From contig NZ_JAFEVL010000073.1 of NCBI RefSeq assembly GCF_016901135.1, positions 248,001 to 312,000 on the forward strand: a stretch of DNA of 64,000 nucleotides. Direction: 5' to 3'. Every line of letters begins with the position of its first letter. The stretch's first letter is position 1. The notes under the pieces were generated by a model. The model saw nothing but the letters and a program-made list of their open reading frames with translations. It made no database searches and had not been told where the DNA came from. Origin of the DNA: Martinezella lusitana. GTDB lineage: Bacteria; Pseudomonadota; Alphaproteobacteria; Rhizobiales; Rhizobiaceae. The position numbers and the translations under genes are program-made. This document shows positions 1-10,683 of the stretch, piece by piece.

Positions 1-117
1 GTGTTCTTCACGACGCTGGTATCGGCCCTCATCTATGGTGCCTGGTATGTCGCCTCGCACTATTTCGGACTGAGCGTCGACTCCATTCCGCGGTTCGTTC
101 CGAACTACGACAAATAA
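1..117 (+). CDS. DUF1467 family membrane protein, C-terminal fragment
   Basis: The window opens inside a reading frame that ends at the TAA at 115-117, so only the last 38 residues are visible and the GTG at position 1 is an internal codon. The fragment holds a hydrophobic segment (FFTTLVSALIYGAWYVA) followed by a short tail ending SIPRFVPNYDK. This matches the end of the small two-helix DUF1467 inner-membrane proteins (about 90 residues) that commonly precede proS in rhizobia. The function of the family is unknown. The assignment rests on the tail motif and on synteny. Confidence 0.72.
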   Translation: MFFTTLVSALIYGAWYVASHYFGLSVDSIPRFVPNYDK

Positions 118-739
118 CCTATCGGAAATTGTGGTCGGAATTGCCTGGACACCAATCGCCTCGCGATCGCTTTCAATTCGTCACACGCCTGTCATCTTTG
201 TGAAGCAAAGAATCCATGGACGATGGCTGCAATGGGTTGGCGGAGGAGCCTTCTGATGCGTCTGTCGAGGCAGTTGGCAGATAGCTAGCCAAGGCGAAAA
301 GCAAAAAAAAACAAGGCTATAAGCCTTGTTTTAAAGTATCGCGTGATCCTTATCCGTTACCGGGGCAGCGACGAGCGCGCCTAAGATCTGATCCTCCCAA
401 GACTTGACCGCGAAACGGCAAGAATTTAGCCTTCCTGCCTCTTTTGTGAGCTAAAATTAGCTCAAAGATTGAGCTTTGTCATCTATTTTTTTGCTTTTTT
501 GCTACAGTCGCGCAGAATTTTTCTGTTGACGGAATTTCGTCGTAAATCCTTACAAACGTGCGTTTTTTCGAAATCGCAGAAATATGTCACATCGCCCGCA
601 TTCGTGGGCGTTTCTCGCATTCCCTACGCGTCGAATGCGGGTTTCCTTCCTGCGCCGAAGCAGTTATGAACTGCCTCCAGTACACAATTTGCTAACGATT
701 CCGCCAGCAGCGGATCGTCAAACCTCTGGAACAAGCGTC
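118..739. other. Intergenic region before proS
   Basis: About 620 bp without a convincing gene. It holds the terminator at 308-332 and, at 448-463, a palindrome (GAGCTAA-AA-TTAGCTC) followed at once by another GAGCT and a T-rich stretch, which could be an operator or promoter area for proS. Open frames here lack ribosome-binding sites and family resemblance. The upstream in-frame extension of proS (from 584) is not supported. Confidence 0.5.
308..332 (+). terminator. Intrinsic terminator after the DUF1467 gene
   Basis: An 11-bp perfect stem (AAAACAAGGCT / AGCCTTGTTTT) closes a 3-nt loop, with A-rich sequence upstream and T-rich sequence at the 3' foot, so it could work in both directions. 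It lies about 190 bp after the DUF1467 stop codon and separates that gene from proS. Confidence 0.75.
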
Positions 740-2062
740 ATGCGTCTGTCTCGTTACTTCATGCCCATTCTGAAGGAAAATCCTAAAGAGGCTGAAATTG
801 TTTCTCATCGGCTCATGCTGCGTACCGGCATGATCCGCCAGCAGTCGCAAGGCATCTATTCCTGGCTGCCGCTGGGCAAGCGCGTGCTCGACAAGGTCAA
901 CAAGATCATCCGCGAGGAGCAGAATCGTTCCGGCGCCATCGAGCTTTTGATGCCGACGCTGCAGTCGGCCGAGCTCTGGCAGGAGAGCGGCCGCTACGAC
1001 GCCTATGGCAAGGAAATGCTGCGCATCAAGGATCGGCAGGATCGGCCCATGCTTTATGGCCCGACGAACGAGGAGATGATCACCGACATCTTCCGGTCCT
1101 ACGTCAAGTCCTATAAGGACCTGCCGCTCAATCTCTATCATATCCAGCTGAAATTCCGCGACGAGATCCGTCCGCGCTTCGGCACCATGCGCTCGCGCGA
1201 ATTCATGATGAAGGACGCCTATTCCTTCGATCTGACGCAGGAAGGCGCCGTGGTTGCCTACAACAAGATGTTTACGGCATATCTGCGCACCTTCGACCGC
1301 CTTGGTCTTCGGGCAATTCCCATGCGCGCCGACACCGGCCCCATCGGCGGCGAGCTCAGCCACGAGTTCATCATCCTCGCCGATACCGGCGAATCCGAAG
1401 TCTTCTGCCATAAGGATTTCGTCAATTTCGACATTCCGGCGGAAGACACGAACTTCGATGATGCCGCCGGATTGAAGGGCATCTTCGACAAGTGGACGTC
1501 GCTTTACGCGGCAACCTCTGAAATGCATGATGAAGCGGCCTTCAACGCCATCCCCGAAGGCGAGCGCCTGTCGGCTCGTGGCATCGAAGTCGGCCATATC
1601 TTCTATTTCGGCACGAAATATTCCGAGCCGATGGGTGCGAAGGTGCAGGGTCCCGACGGCAAGGAACATGCTGTCCACATGGGATCTTACGGTATCGGCC
1701 CGACACGCCTTGTTCCCGCCATCATCGAAGCATCGCATGACGAGAACGGAATCATCTGGCCTGCTTCGGTTGCGCCGTTTGACGTCGTGGTGATCAACAT
1801 GAAGGCCGGCGATCAAGCGTGTGACGAGGCTTGCGAAACAGTCTATGCCGCCCTGTCGAAGGCCGGCAAGGATGTGCTGCTTGACGATCGCGATGATCGT
1901 GCCGGAACGAAGTTCGCGACGGCGGATCTGATCGGCGTGCCCGTTCAGCTCATCGTCGGGCCGCGTTCGATCGCGAGCGGCGAAGTGGAAGTGAAGGACC
2001 GCAAGACCGGTGCTCGCGAGACGATGACGGTCGAAGCGGCCATCAAACGGCTGGCAGGCTGA
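740..2062 (+). CDS. proS: Prolyl-tRNA synthetase
   Basis: Charges tRNA-Pro with proline in the cytoplasm. The 440-residue product is of the short bacterial type that lacks the large editing insertion domain of the E. coli enzyme. Visible class II motifs are the motif 2 region (FRDEIRPRFGTMRSREF, around residue 145), motif 3 (GSYGIGPTRLVPAIIE, around residue 315) and a C-terminal anticodon-binding domain (DDRDDRAGTKFATADLIGVP). I chose the ATG at 740 because the protein then begins MRLSRYFMPILKENP, the usual rhizobial N-terminus; a frame extending back to 584 adds 52 residues of no family resemblance. The gene is followed by two intergenic hairpins and lolC. Confidence 0.97.
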   Translation: MRLSRYFMPILKENPKEAEIVSHRLMLRTGMIRQQSQGIYSWLPLGKRVLDKVNKIIREEQNRSGAIELLMPTLQSAELWQESGRYDAYGKEMLRIKDRQDRPMLYGPTNEEMITDIFRSYVKSYKDLPLNLYHIQLKFRDEIRPRFGTMRSREFMMKDAYSFDLTQEGAVVAYNKMFTAYLRTFDRLGLRAIPMRADTGPIGGELSHEFIILADTGESEVFCHKDFVNFDIPAEDTNFDDAAGLKGIFDKWTSLYAATSEMHDEAAFNAIPEGERLSARGIEVGHIFYFGTKYSEPMGAKVQGPDGKEHAVHMGSYGIGPTRLVPAIIEASHDENGIIWPASVAPFDVVVINMKAGDQACDEACETVYAALSKAGKDVLLDDRDDRAGTKFATADLIGVPVQLIVGPRSIASGEVEVKDRKTGARETMTVEAAIKRLAG

Positions 2063-2064
2063 CT

Positions 2065-2114
2065 AGAGCATGATGCCGAAAAGTGTGGGCGGTTTTCGGA
2101 CGACATCATGCTCT
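2065..2114. repeat. RIME-like rhizobial intergenic repeat
   Basis: The 50-bp element starts AGAGCATGAT and ends with its exact complement ATCATGCTCT, with a second inner pair (CCGAAAA / TTTTCGG). I recognise this as a sequence found many times between genes of Rhizobium and relatives (RIME family). It sits three bases after the proS stop codon and would fold in the transcript. No other copy was noticed in this window. Confidence 0.75.
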
Positions 2115-2126
2115 ACCTCTTTGATT

Positions 2127-2177
2127 CTAGAGCGGATTTAGATTTAGGTCGGATCGACCTAAATCATCCGGCTCTAG
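2127..2177. repeat. Second intergenic hairpin between proS and lolC
   Basis: CTAGAGC at 2127-2133 pairs with GCTCTAG at 2171-2177, and inside it GATTTAGGTC (2141-2150) pairs with GACCTAAATC (2156-2165) around a 5-nt loop. It directly follows the RIME-like element, so the proS-lolC spacer is essentially two stacked hairpins. It lacks a terminal T-run, so it is more likely an mRNA-stability or mosaic repeat structure than a terminator. Confidence 0.65.
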
Positions 2178-2199
2178 CGAAAGACAGGATGGAAGGCGA

Positions 2200-3510
2200 A
2201 TGGCGGTGAACGTGGCAGTGGTACAGCAGGAAAATTCGTCCAAGGCCAGCCCATCGTCTCGACCGTTTTCCGGCTTCGAACGGCTTGTCGCCTGGCGCTA
2301 TCTTCGCTCCCGGCGCAAGGAGGCGTCGATTTCTGTCATCGCCGGCTTCTCGCTGGTCGGCATCATGCTGGGTGTCGCCGCGCTGATCATCGTCATGGCC
2401 GTCATGAACGGCTTCCGCGCCGAGCTCTTCAAGCAGATCCTCGGCTTCAACGGTCATGTCGTCGTACAGCCGATCGATTCGCCGCTGAATGATTATGCTG
2501 AGCTGGCAAAGAGGTTTGCTGCCGTTCCGGGCGTCACCATGGCCTTGCCGCTCGTCGAGGGCGAAACGCTCGCATCCGGACGCGGCGGCTCGGGCACCGG
2601 CGCGCTGGTGCGCGGCATCCGCGCCGAGGATATGACCAAGCTCAAAACCGTTTCCGATCATATCGTCTCCGGCGACATGGTCGGCTTTGCCTCGGGGCAG
2701 GGCGTGCTGGTGGGTACGCGCCTTGCGCGGCAGCTTGGCCTGACGGTCGGCGACCAGATCACGCTGACGGCGCCCGATGGCGACGTGACGCCTTTCGGCG
2801 TCAATCCGCGCGTCAAGGCCTATACGATCTCGGGCCTCTTCGAGGTCGGCATGTCCGAATATGATTCCTCCGTCGTCTTCATGCCGCTGGAGGAGTCGCA
2901 GCTCTTTTTCAACGCCGAGGGCATCGTCGAGAAGATAGAACTCTTCGTCAGCAATCCGGATGACGTCGATGATCTCAGGCCGAAGATCGAGGCTGCCGCG
3001 GGCCGGCAAGTGTTCCTGACCGACTGGCGGCAGGTCAACGAGACTTTCTTCTCGGCGCTGCAGGTCGAGCGCAACACCATGTTCATGATCCTGACGCTGA
3101 TCGTCCTCGTGGCTGCGCTAAATATCATTTCCGGTCTGATCATGCTGGTGAAGGACAAGGGCAGCGATATCGCCATTCTGCGCACCATGGGCGCGACGTC
3201 CGGGGCGATCATGCGCATCTTCTTCATGACGGGTGCCGCCATCGGCCTCGTCGGCACATTCGCCGGCGTTCTGCTCGGTGTTCTGGTCTGCCTGAACATC
3301 GAGTCCATCCGTCAGTTCTTCTCCTGGATTTCGGGCACGGTGATCTTCAATCCGGAGGTCTACTTCCTCAGCAAGCTGCCGGCCCAGATGAATATGAGCG
3401 AGACCGTCTCCGTCGTCGTTATGGCCCTGACGCTGTCTTTCCTTGCCACGATCTTTCCGGCCTGGCGTGCCTCACGGCTCGATCCGGTGCAGGCGCTGCG
3501 CTACGAATAA
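2200..3510 (+). CDS. lolC: Lipoprotein-releasing ABC transporter permease LolC/LolE
   Basis: Inner-membrane permease that, with the ATPase LolD, extracts mature lipoproteins and hands them to the periplasmic carrier LolA. The 436-residue protein has the family plan: one helix near the N-terminus (about residues 47-72), a long periplasmic domain (to about 300), then three C-terminal FtsX-type helices. The N-terminal segment GFERLVAWRYLRSRRKEASISVIAGFSLVGI is typical. As in many alphaproteobacteria a single LolC/E-type permease is present and presumably homodimerises. The ATG at 2200 follows a GGAAGG ribosome-binding site. The lolD gene starts 14 bp after the stop, so the two form an operon. 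Confidence 0.95.
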   Translation: MAVNVAVVQQENSSKASPSSRPFSGFERLVAWRYLRSRRKEASISVIAGFSLVGIMLGVAALIIVMAVMNGFRAELFKQILGFNGHVVVQPIDSPLNDYAELAKRFAAVPGVTMALPLVEGETLASGRGGSGTGALVRGIRAEDMTKLKTVSDHIVSGDMVGFASGQGVLVGTRLARQLGLTVGDQITLTAPDGDVTPFGVNPRVKAYTISGLFEVGMSEYDSSVVFMPLEESQLFFNAEGIVEKIELFVSNPDDVDDLRPKIEAAAGRQVFLTDWRQVNETFFSALQVERNTMFMILTLIVLVAALNIISGLIMLVKDKGSDIAILRTMGATSGAIMRIFFMTGAAIGLVGTFAGVLLGVLVCLNIESIRQFFSWISGTVIFNPEVYFLSKLPAQMNMSETVSVVVMALTLSFLATIFPAWRASRLDPVQALRYE

Positions 3511-3524
3511 GGAATCCGCATTTG

Positions 3525-4208
3525 ATGAAAGGCAACGTCGTTCTCCAGCTTTCGGGCGTGGAGCGTCATTACGGGCAAGGCGATACCCAGCTATCGATCC
3601 TGAAGGGAGCCGATTTCGCCCTGCGCAGTGGCGAGATCGTCGCACTGGTCGCTCCATCAGGCACCGGCAAGTCGACACTCCTGCATGTGGCCGGCCTGCT
3701 CGAGCATCCCGATAGCGGCGAAGTGCTGATCAACGGCCAGGCATGCGAAGGCCTGTCCGACGACAAGCGCACGGCTGTTCGTCGCAGCGAGATCGGCTTC
3801 GTCTATCAGTTCCATCACCTGCTGCCGGAATTTTCGGCGCTTGAAAACATCATGATGCCGCAGCTGATCTCGGGCCTCTCACGCAAGGAGGCGAGTGAGC
3901 GCGCCGCCCAGCTTCTCGATTACATGCGCATCGGCCATCGCGGCGATCATCGCCCGGCCGAATTGTCCGGCGGCGAACAGCAGCGTGTCGCCATTGCTCG
4001 CGCCGTCGCCAATGCGCCTCTGGTGCTGCTGGCCGATGAACCGACAGGCAATCTCGATCCCGCAACGGCGCATTATGTCTTCGATGCCCTTGAAGCGCTG
4101 GTGCGGCAGTCGGGTCTGGCGGCATTGATCGCCACGCACAATCACGAACTCGCAGTCCGCATGGACCGCCGTGTCACATTGAGCGAAGGCAAGGTGGTCG
4201 AGGTCTGA
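3525..4208 (+). CDS. lolD: Lipoprotein-releasing system ATP-binding protein LolD
   Basis: ATPase subunit that powers lipoprotein extraction by LolC. The 227-residue product shows Walker A (APSGTGKST), Q-loop (YQFHHLLPEFSALEN, the MacB/LolD form), the signature LSGGEQQR, Walker B (LVLLADEP followed by TGNLDP) and the H-loop (ATHNHELA). The ATG at 3525 is preferred to the TTG immediately before it; AAGGA overlaps the end of lolC at a suitable distance. Its stop codon lies inside a 10-bp inverted repeat shared with the convergent DUF5680 gene. Confidence 0.96.
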   Translation: MKGNVVLQLSGVERHYGQGDTQLSILKGADFALRSGEIVALVAPSGTGKSTLLHVAGLLEHPDSGEVLINGQACEGLSDDKRTAVRRSEIGFVYQFHHLLPEFSALENIMMPQLISGLSRKEASERAAQLLDYMRIGHRGDHRPAELSGGEQQRVAIARAVANAPLVLLADEPTGNLDPATAHYVFDALEALVRQSGLAALIATHNHELAVRMDRRVTLSEGKVVEV

Positions 4209-4233
4209 TCGCCCGTTACGGAACGATCAGACC
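4202..4233. terminator. Convergent hairpin between lolD and the DUF5680 gene
   Basis: GGTCTGATCG (4202-4211) is perfectly repeated in inverse as CGATCAGACC (4224-4233), with a 12-nt loop. The repeat includes the lolD stop codon and the last codons of the opposite gene. There is no U-tract, so termination is only a possibility; it may instead protect 3' ends. Confidence 0.45.
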
Positions 4234-4683
4234 GCCGCGATAATCCAGCTCGTAGGCCTTGCGTTCCTTCACCATGATGACCTCGTGACCGATAAAATGG
4301 TCGCAGCCGCCGGTGCTGCGATCGACGTAACGGCCGAAGGCGTGCTCGAATTCGAAGCCGCCGAGAAAGCGTTTCTCATCGAGATAGAGCCGCAGCAGCG
4401 CGGATTTGATGACCATGCCGGCGCTTCGCCCGTCGATCAGGTCGTGCTCGACGATGCGGCCGAAATAGTTCATCGCCCAGACCGGCTCGTCGTCATGCCA
4501 GATCAGCTCCTGCCCGGCGAAATCCGTGCCGCCGAAATAGCTGTCGAGATAGCGCCAGCGGCCATTGGCATAGCCGATGTCATGCGAGCCGCTTCGGCAG
4601 GACGGCAGCCTCTCGCCATCTCCGACATAGGTCTCGGCCTTGGCGATGACAATGAAATCGTTCAGCTCGGCAAGATCCGGCAT
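4216..4683 (-). CDS. DUF5680 domain-containing protein
   Basis: A soluble 155-residue protein with no signal peptide, starting MPDLAELNDFIVIAKAETYV and rich in aromatic residues. I recognise the layout as DUF5680, a domain that also occurs fused to helix-turn-helix regulators; its biochemical role is unknown. The ATG at 4683 lies just after a GGAGAGG ribosome-binding sequence, although spacing is short; an in-frame TTG at 4695 is an alternative. A perfect LexA box (4740-4754) lies 57 bp upstream with a CTATAT promoter-like hexamer inside it, so the gene is probably part of the DNA-damage regulon. The gene converges on lolD, and its upstream neighbour on the same strand encodes a secreted protein. 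Confidence 0.75.
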   Translation of the reverse strand: MPDLAELNDFIVIAKAETYVGDGERLPSCRSGSHDIGYANGRWRYLDSYFGGTDFAGQELIWHDDEPVWAMNYFGRIVEHDLIDGRSAGMVIKSALLRLYLDEKRFLGGFEFEHAFGRYVDRSTGGCDHFIGHEVIMVKERKAYELDYRGGLIVP

Positions 4684-4739
4684 GGCCCTCTCCAATGATG
4701 GTGAGCGATCACAATGCCATTGAATGCGCAGCTTGTAAA

Positions 4740-4754
4740 GAACATATAGTGAAC
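4740..4754 (-). promoter_or_regulatory. LexA (SOS) box upstream of the DUF5680 gene
   Basis: On the minus strand the site reads GTTCACTATATGTTC, an exact match to the alphaproteobacterial LexA operator GTTC-N7-GTTC. The CTATAT inside it resembles the rhizobial -10 element, a position where bound repressor would block RNA polymerase. It lies between the end of the FG-GAP-like gene (4769) and the DUF5680 start (4683). Confidence 0.7.
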
Positions 4755-4768
4755 AAACGGAGTGCTTG

Positions 4769-5365
4769 CTATTGGCCGTCTCCGCAGATTTTCTGGCCGA
4801 AGTCGTCCTGCCAGTCCTCGATTTTGACCGTTCTGGCGTCTGCCTTCATATCCTTGCCGTTCTTCGTCGCCTTGCCGGTCAGGACATTGTAGTCGCAGCT
4901 GTAGCCGGAATCGGGTTCGAGCGTATCGCGGGACACATAGGTATAGCCGGCAACGACGAAGCCGTTGTTGCGATAGGCGAGTGTCAACGTCTGCTCCCAA
5001 CGATCGCGTCCGACGCTGTCATTTTGCGACGTAACGGTGATGGATCCGTTCGGCAGCGCCGCGATCGACGGTTCCTGGCCGACCATGCCGTCAGGCCCCA
5101 CGCTGCCCCATATCTTGTTCGGCGCACTGACTGCCAGCTTCAGCAGCGAATGTTCGCCACCGCGCAGGTAGATGTAGATGCCGATCGGATTATCAGCCTG
5201 GTCGTCGGGAGCCGATGCGACCAGCAGGGCGAGATCCGGCTTGCCGTCCTTGTTCCAGTCGCCGATCGCCGCGTCGATGATACGGTCGGGCGCAATGGCG
5301 TCCTCGGCATGAGCCGCGGTCGCGACCAAAAGCAGGGCGAAGGCGGCATAAGTCAATGATTTCAT
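4769..5365 (-). CDS. Secreted FG-GAP/VCBS-like repeat protein
   Basis: A 198-residue exported protein of unknown role. It has a clear Sec signal peptide (MKSLTYAAFALLLVATAAHA, cleavage around residue 20), directly followed by a motif of the FG-GAP/VCBS calcium-binding type (DAAIGDWNKDGKPDLALL). Four cysteine residues, at least two near the C-terminus (SGYSCDY, QKICGDG), fit a periplasmic disulfide protein. The ATG at 5365 follows a strong GGGGAGA ribosome-binding site; the frame is open further upstream but that part does not look coding. Transcription would start from the region it shares divergently with the SOS-controlled peptide gene. Confidence 0.75.
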   Translation of the reverse strand: MKSLTYAAFALLLVATAAHAEDAIAPDRIIDAAIGDWNKDGKPDLALLVASAPDDQADNPIGIYIYLRGGEHSLLKLAVSAPNKIWGSVGPDGMVGQEPSIAALPNGSITVTSQNDSVGRDRWEQTLTLAYRNNGFVVAGYTYVSRDTLEPDSGYSCDYNVLTGKATKNGKDMKADARTVKIEDWQDDFGQKICGDGQ

Positions 5366-5468
5366 GGTGATCTCCCCTTTGCTCCTGCATAGCCTCGGGC
5401 TGTTCGAGCGTCCATCGGCAAGACGAAAAATCGGACGATGAAATTTATTGATGCATCTATTGACTCTC

Positions 5469-5483
5469 GAACAAAAATAGAAC
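5469..5483 (+). promoter_or_regulatory. LexA (SOS) box upstream of the 28-residue peptide gene
   Basis: GAACAAAAATAGAAC is an exact GAAC-N7-GAAC site. A TTGACT hexamer at 5460-5465 sits immediately upstream and can serve as -35, so LexA would lie between the promoter elements. The next plus-strand start codon with a ribosome-binding site is the ATG at 5517, 33 bp downstream. Confidence 0.78.
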
Positions 5484-5516
5484 AAAAAAGAAACATAACG
5501 AGTAAGGAGCGCGTAA

Positions 5517-5603
5517 ATGACCGATATCATTCGAGACGTTGCAGCATTCACCTCCATCGTGATGTTCGTCGCCAGCTTTTCCCTCATCATGATGGCGATG
5601 TGA
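5517..5603 (+). CDS. Small SOS-controlled single-pass membrane peptide, 28 residues
   Basis: A very short gene with strong signals. AAGGAG lies seven bases before the ATG, and the product (MTDIIRDVAAFT, then a helix ending SLIMMAM) is a soluble head of about seven residues followed by one transmembrane helix reaching the C-terminus. A perfect LexA box with an adjacent TTGACT promoter element sits at 5469-5483. Caulobacter SidA, a 29-residue SOS-induced inner-membrane peptide that blocks division through the divisome proteins FtsW and FtsN, has the same size, topology and control, so a division-checkpoint role is the leading hypothesis. I have not shown sequence homology. dnaE begins 116 bp downstream on the same strand and could be partly co-transcribed. 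Confidence 0.72.
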   Translation: MTDIIRDVAAFTSIVMFVASFSLIMMAM

Positions 5604-5719
5604 ATTTTATTCCCATGCGAGCGCGTTGCCCCCGGGGTTGATGGGAGCAACTCATGGACTTTGTCGTCCGCAATGCCGAGAATGGTGGTGATTCATTCAG
5701 GCATGCGGAAGGGTATGAG

Positions 5720-9213
<3,494 letters not shown>

Positions 9214-9217
<4 letters not shown>

Positions 9218-10485
9218 CCTTTTTTGCCGAGCGCGCCGCCATTGGTGATGGTGATGAAATCGGTCTCGTTGCCGGTCTCCGGGCCGACGCCGGTATCGGA
9301 AATCGTCAGCGACGAACCCGGCGTCAGCAGGTCCTCGATGCGGTGGCGCACCTCGTCGGGAATGCTGATCCGGCCAAGTGCCTGTCCGGCGGCATCGAGC
9401 GATTGCGCTTGCGCCTCGCTGGTGATGCCGAGCCGCTTCTTCGCCTCCCTGGTAAGATCGTCGTCAAGGGTCATGCCAAACCAGTCGGCCTTGCCGCTGA
9501 TGCGGTCGATCGTATTGGCGGTGAAGAAATGTACGCCGAGCGCCTCTTGCGGCTCGGCGATGATGGCGGGCGCCTCAAAGAGCGGCTTGAAGCTCTGGCG
9601 AATCATGATCGCGCCGTTCGGCGGCTCGCCCTTGCCGGCTGCGGCATAGACAGCCTTCAGGAGCGCCGGACTGACAAGTCCGCCCGTCGTCTTGATGTCA
9701 TGCGCCTTCCTGAAGTCTTCGATCGCCTGCACGGTCGCCGGCCCGAGCATGCCGTCCGGCGTGCCGGCCATAAAGCCCATGCCGTTCAACAGGCCCTGAA
9801 GGTCGCGAACATTCTCGCGCAATCCGCGCCGAGTGATCAGAATGCTGAGCGGCGACTGATCGACGGGCGGAGCGAGACTCGCTTGCGCCTGCGGGATCTG
9901 GATCGAGGTGACGTCGTTCGTGGCAACCTGCAGCGGCTGCGCCTGCGGCAGGAAGCTTGCCGTCATGGGACGCAATTCGATGCCTGAGAACAGAGCCGGA
10001 GGCGGAGCGGCTTGCGGCTGGAACAGCATGGTGCTTTCGAAAGGCTGCGGCACCAGCGGCCGGTCGGCGATGACGACATGCACGCCGCGCTCGGTCATCT
10101 GGTAGAGCATCTTGGCAAAGGCCTTGGGCATGCGCACGCAGCCATGGGAGGCTGGATAGTTCGGAACGGAGTTGGATTCGTGCAGCGCAATGCCGGACCA
10201 GGTCAGCCTCTGCATGTAGGGCATGGGCGCGGCCGAATAGAGATTGGACTCGTGATAGACCTTTTTCTCAAGGATGGAGAATATGCCGCTCGGTGTCGTA
10301 TGGCCGCGTTTGCCGGTCGAGACCTTAGACGTCGCCACCACCTGGTCGCCGTCATAGACGGCAAGCGATTGCCTGTCCTTCGACACGACGATCTGCAGGG
10401 TGCGCGCATCCGATGCGGCAAAGGAAGGATGGGAAAGGGCGGTGGCTGAGAGCAGCCCGAGCCCAAGCAACAAAAACGGCTTCAT
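9214..10485 (-). CDS. L,D-transpeptidase (YkuD) with peptidoglycan-binding domain
   Basis: A periplasmic cell-wall cross-linking or lipoprotein-attaching enzyme. The 423-residue protein has a signal peptide (MKPFLLLGLGLLSATALSHPSFA), a YkuD domain (residues about 30-130) with the catalytic pattern ALHESNSV...SHGCVRMP, where Cys near residue 117 is the nucleophile, then a linker and a peptidoglycan-binding domain (residues about 205-285, GLLNGMGFMAGTPDGMLGPAT). The start is taken at the ATG giving MKPFLL; a TTG five codons upstream is possible. Its stop codon shares the CTAG tetranucleotide with the dnaE stop, so the genes are tail to tail with a 4-bp overlap. Confidence 0.93.
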
Positions 10486-10627
10486 AGACACACAAACCAA
10501 AAACGCAATACTCGTATCGGCTAAGGTTAGACTTCGAAGTTTAAGGAAGACTTGCTGAGAGGACGCGCTTTATCGGGTTGCCGAAAACCGGATGCTTCTT
10601 TGTTGTGCCGATCATCTGCCGCAGCGC

Positions 10628-10651
10628 TAAAACGGGGCAGCCCGCCCCGTT
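10628..10651 (-). terminator. Intrinsic terminator after the GH25 gene
   Basis: Eight-base stem AACGGGGC (10631-10638) / GCCCCGTT (10644-10651) with a 5-nt loop; on the minus strand it is followed by TTTTAG. It lies about 30 bp beyond the GH25 stop codon, as expected for its terminator. Confidence 0.7.
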
Positions 10652-10683
10652 CAGTGACAATCCGTTGGCAAGGGATAGAGGCG

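Noticed and set aside
692..1816. 374-codon open frame opposite proS
   Set aside because: proS is certain, and the opposite frame shows no motif.
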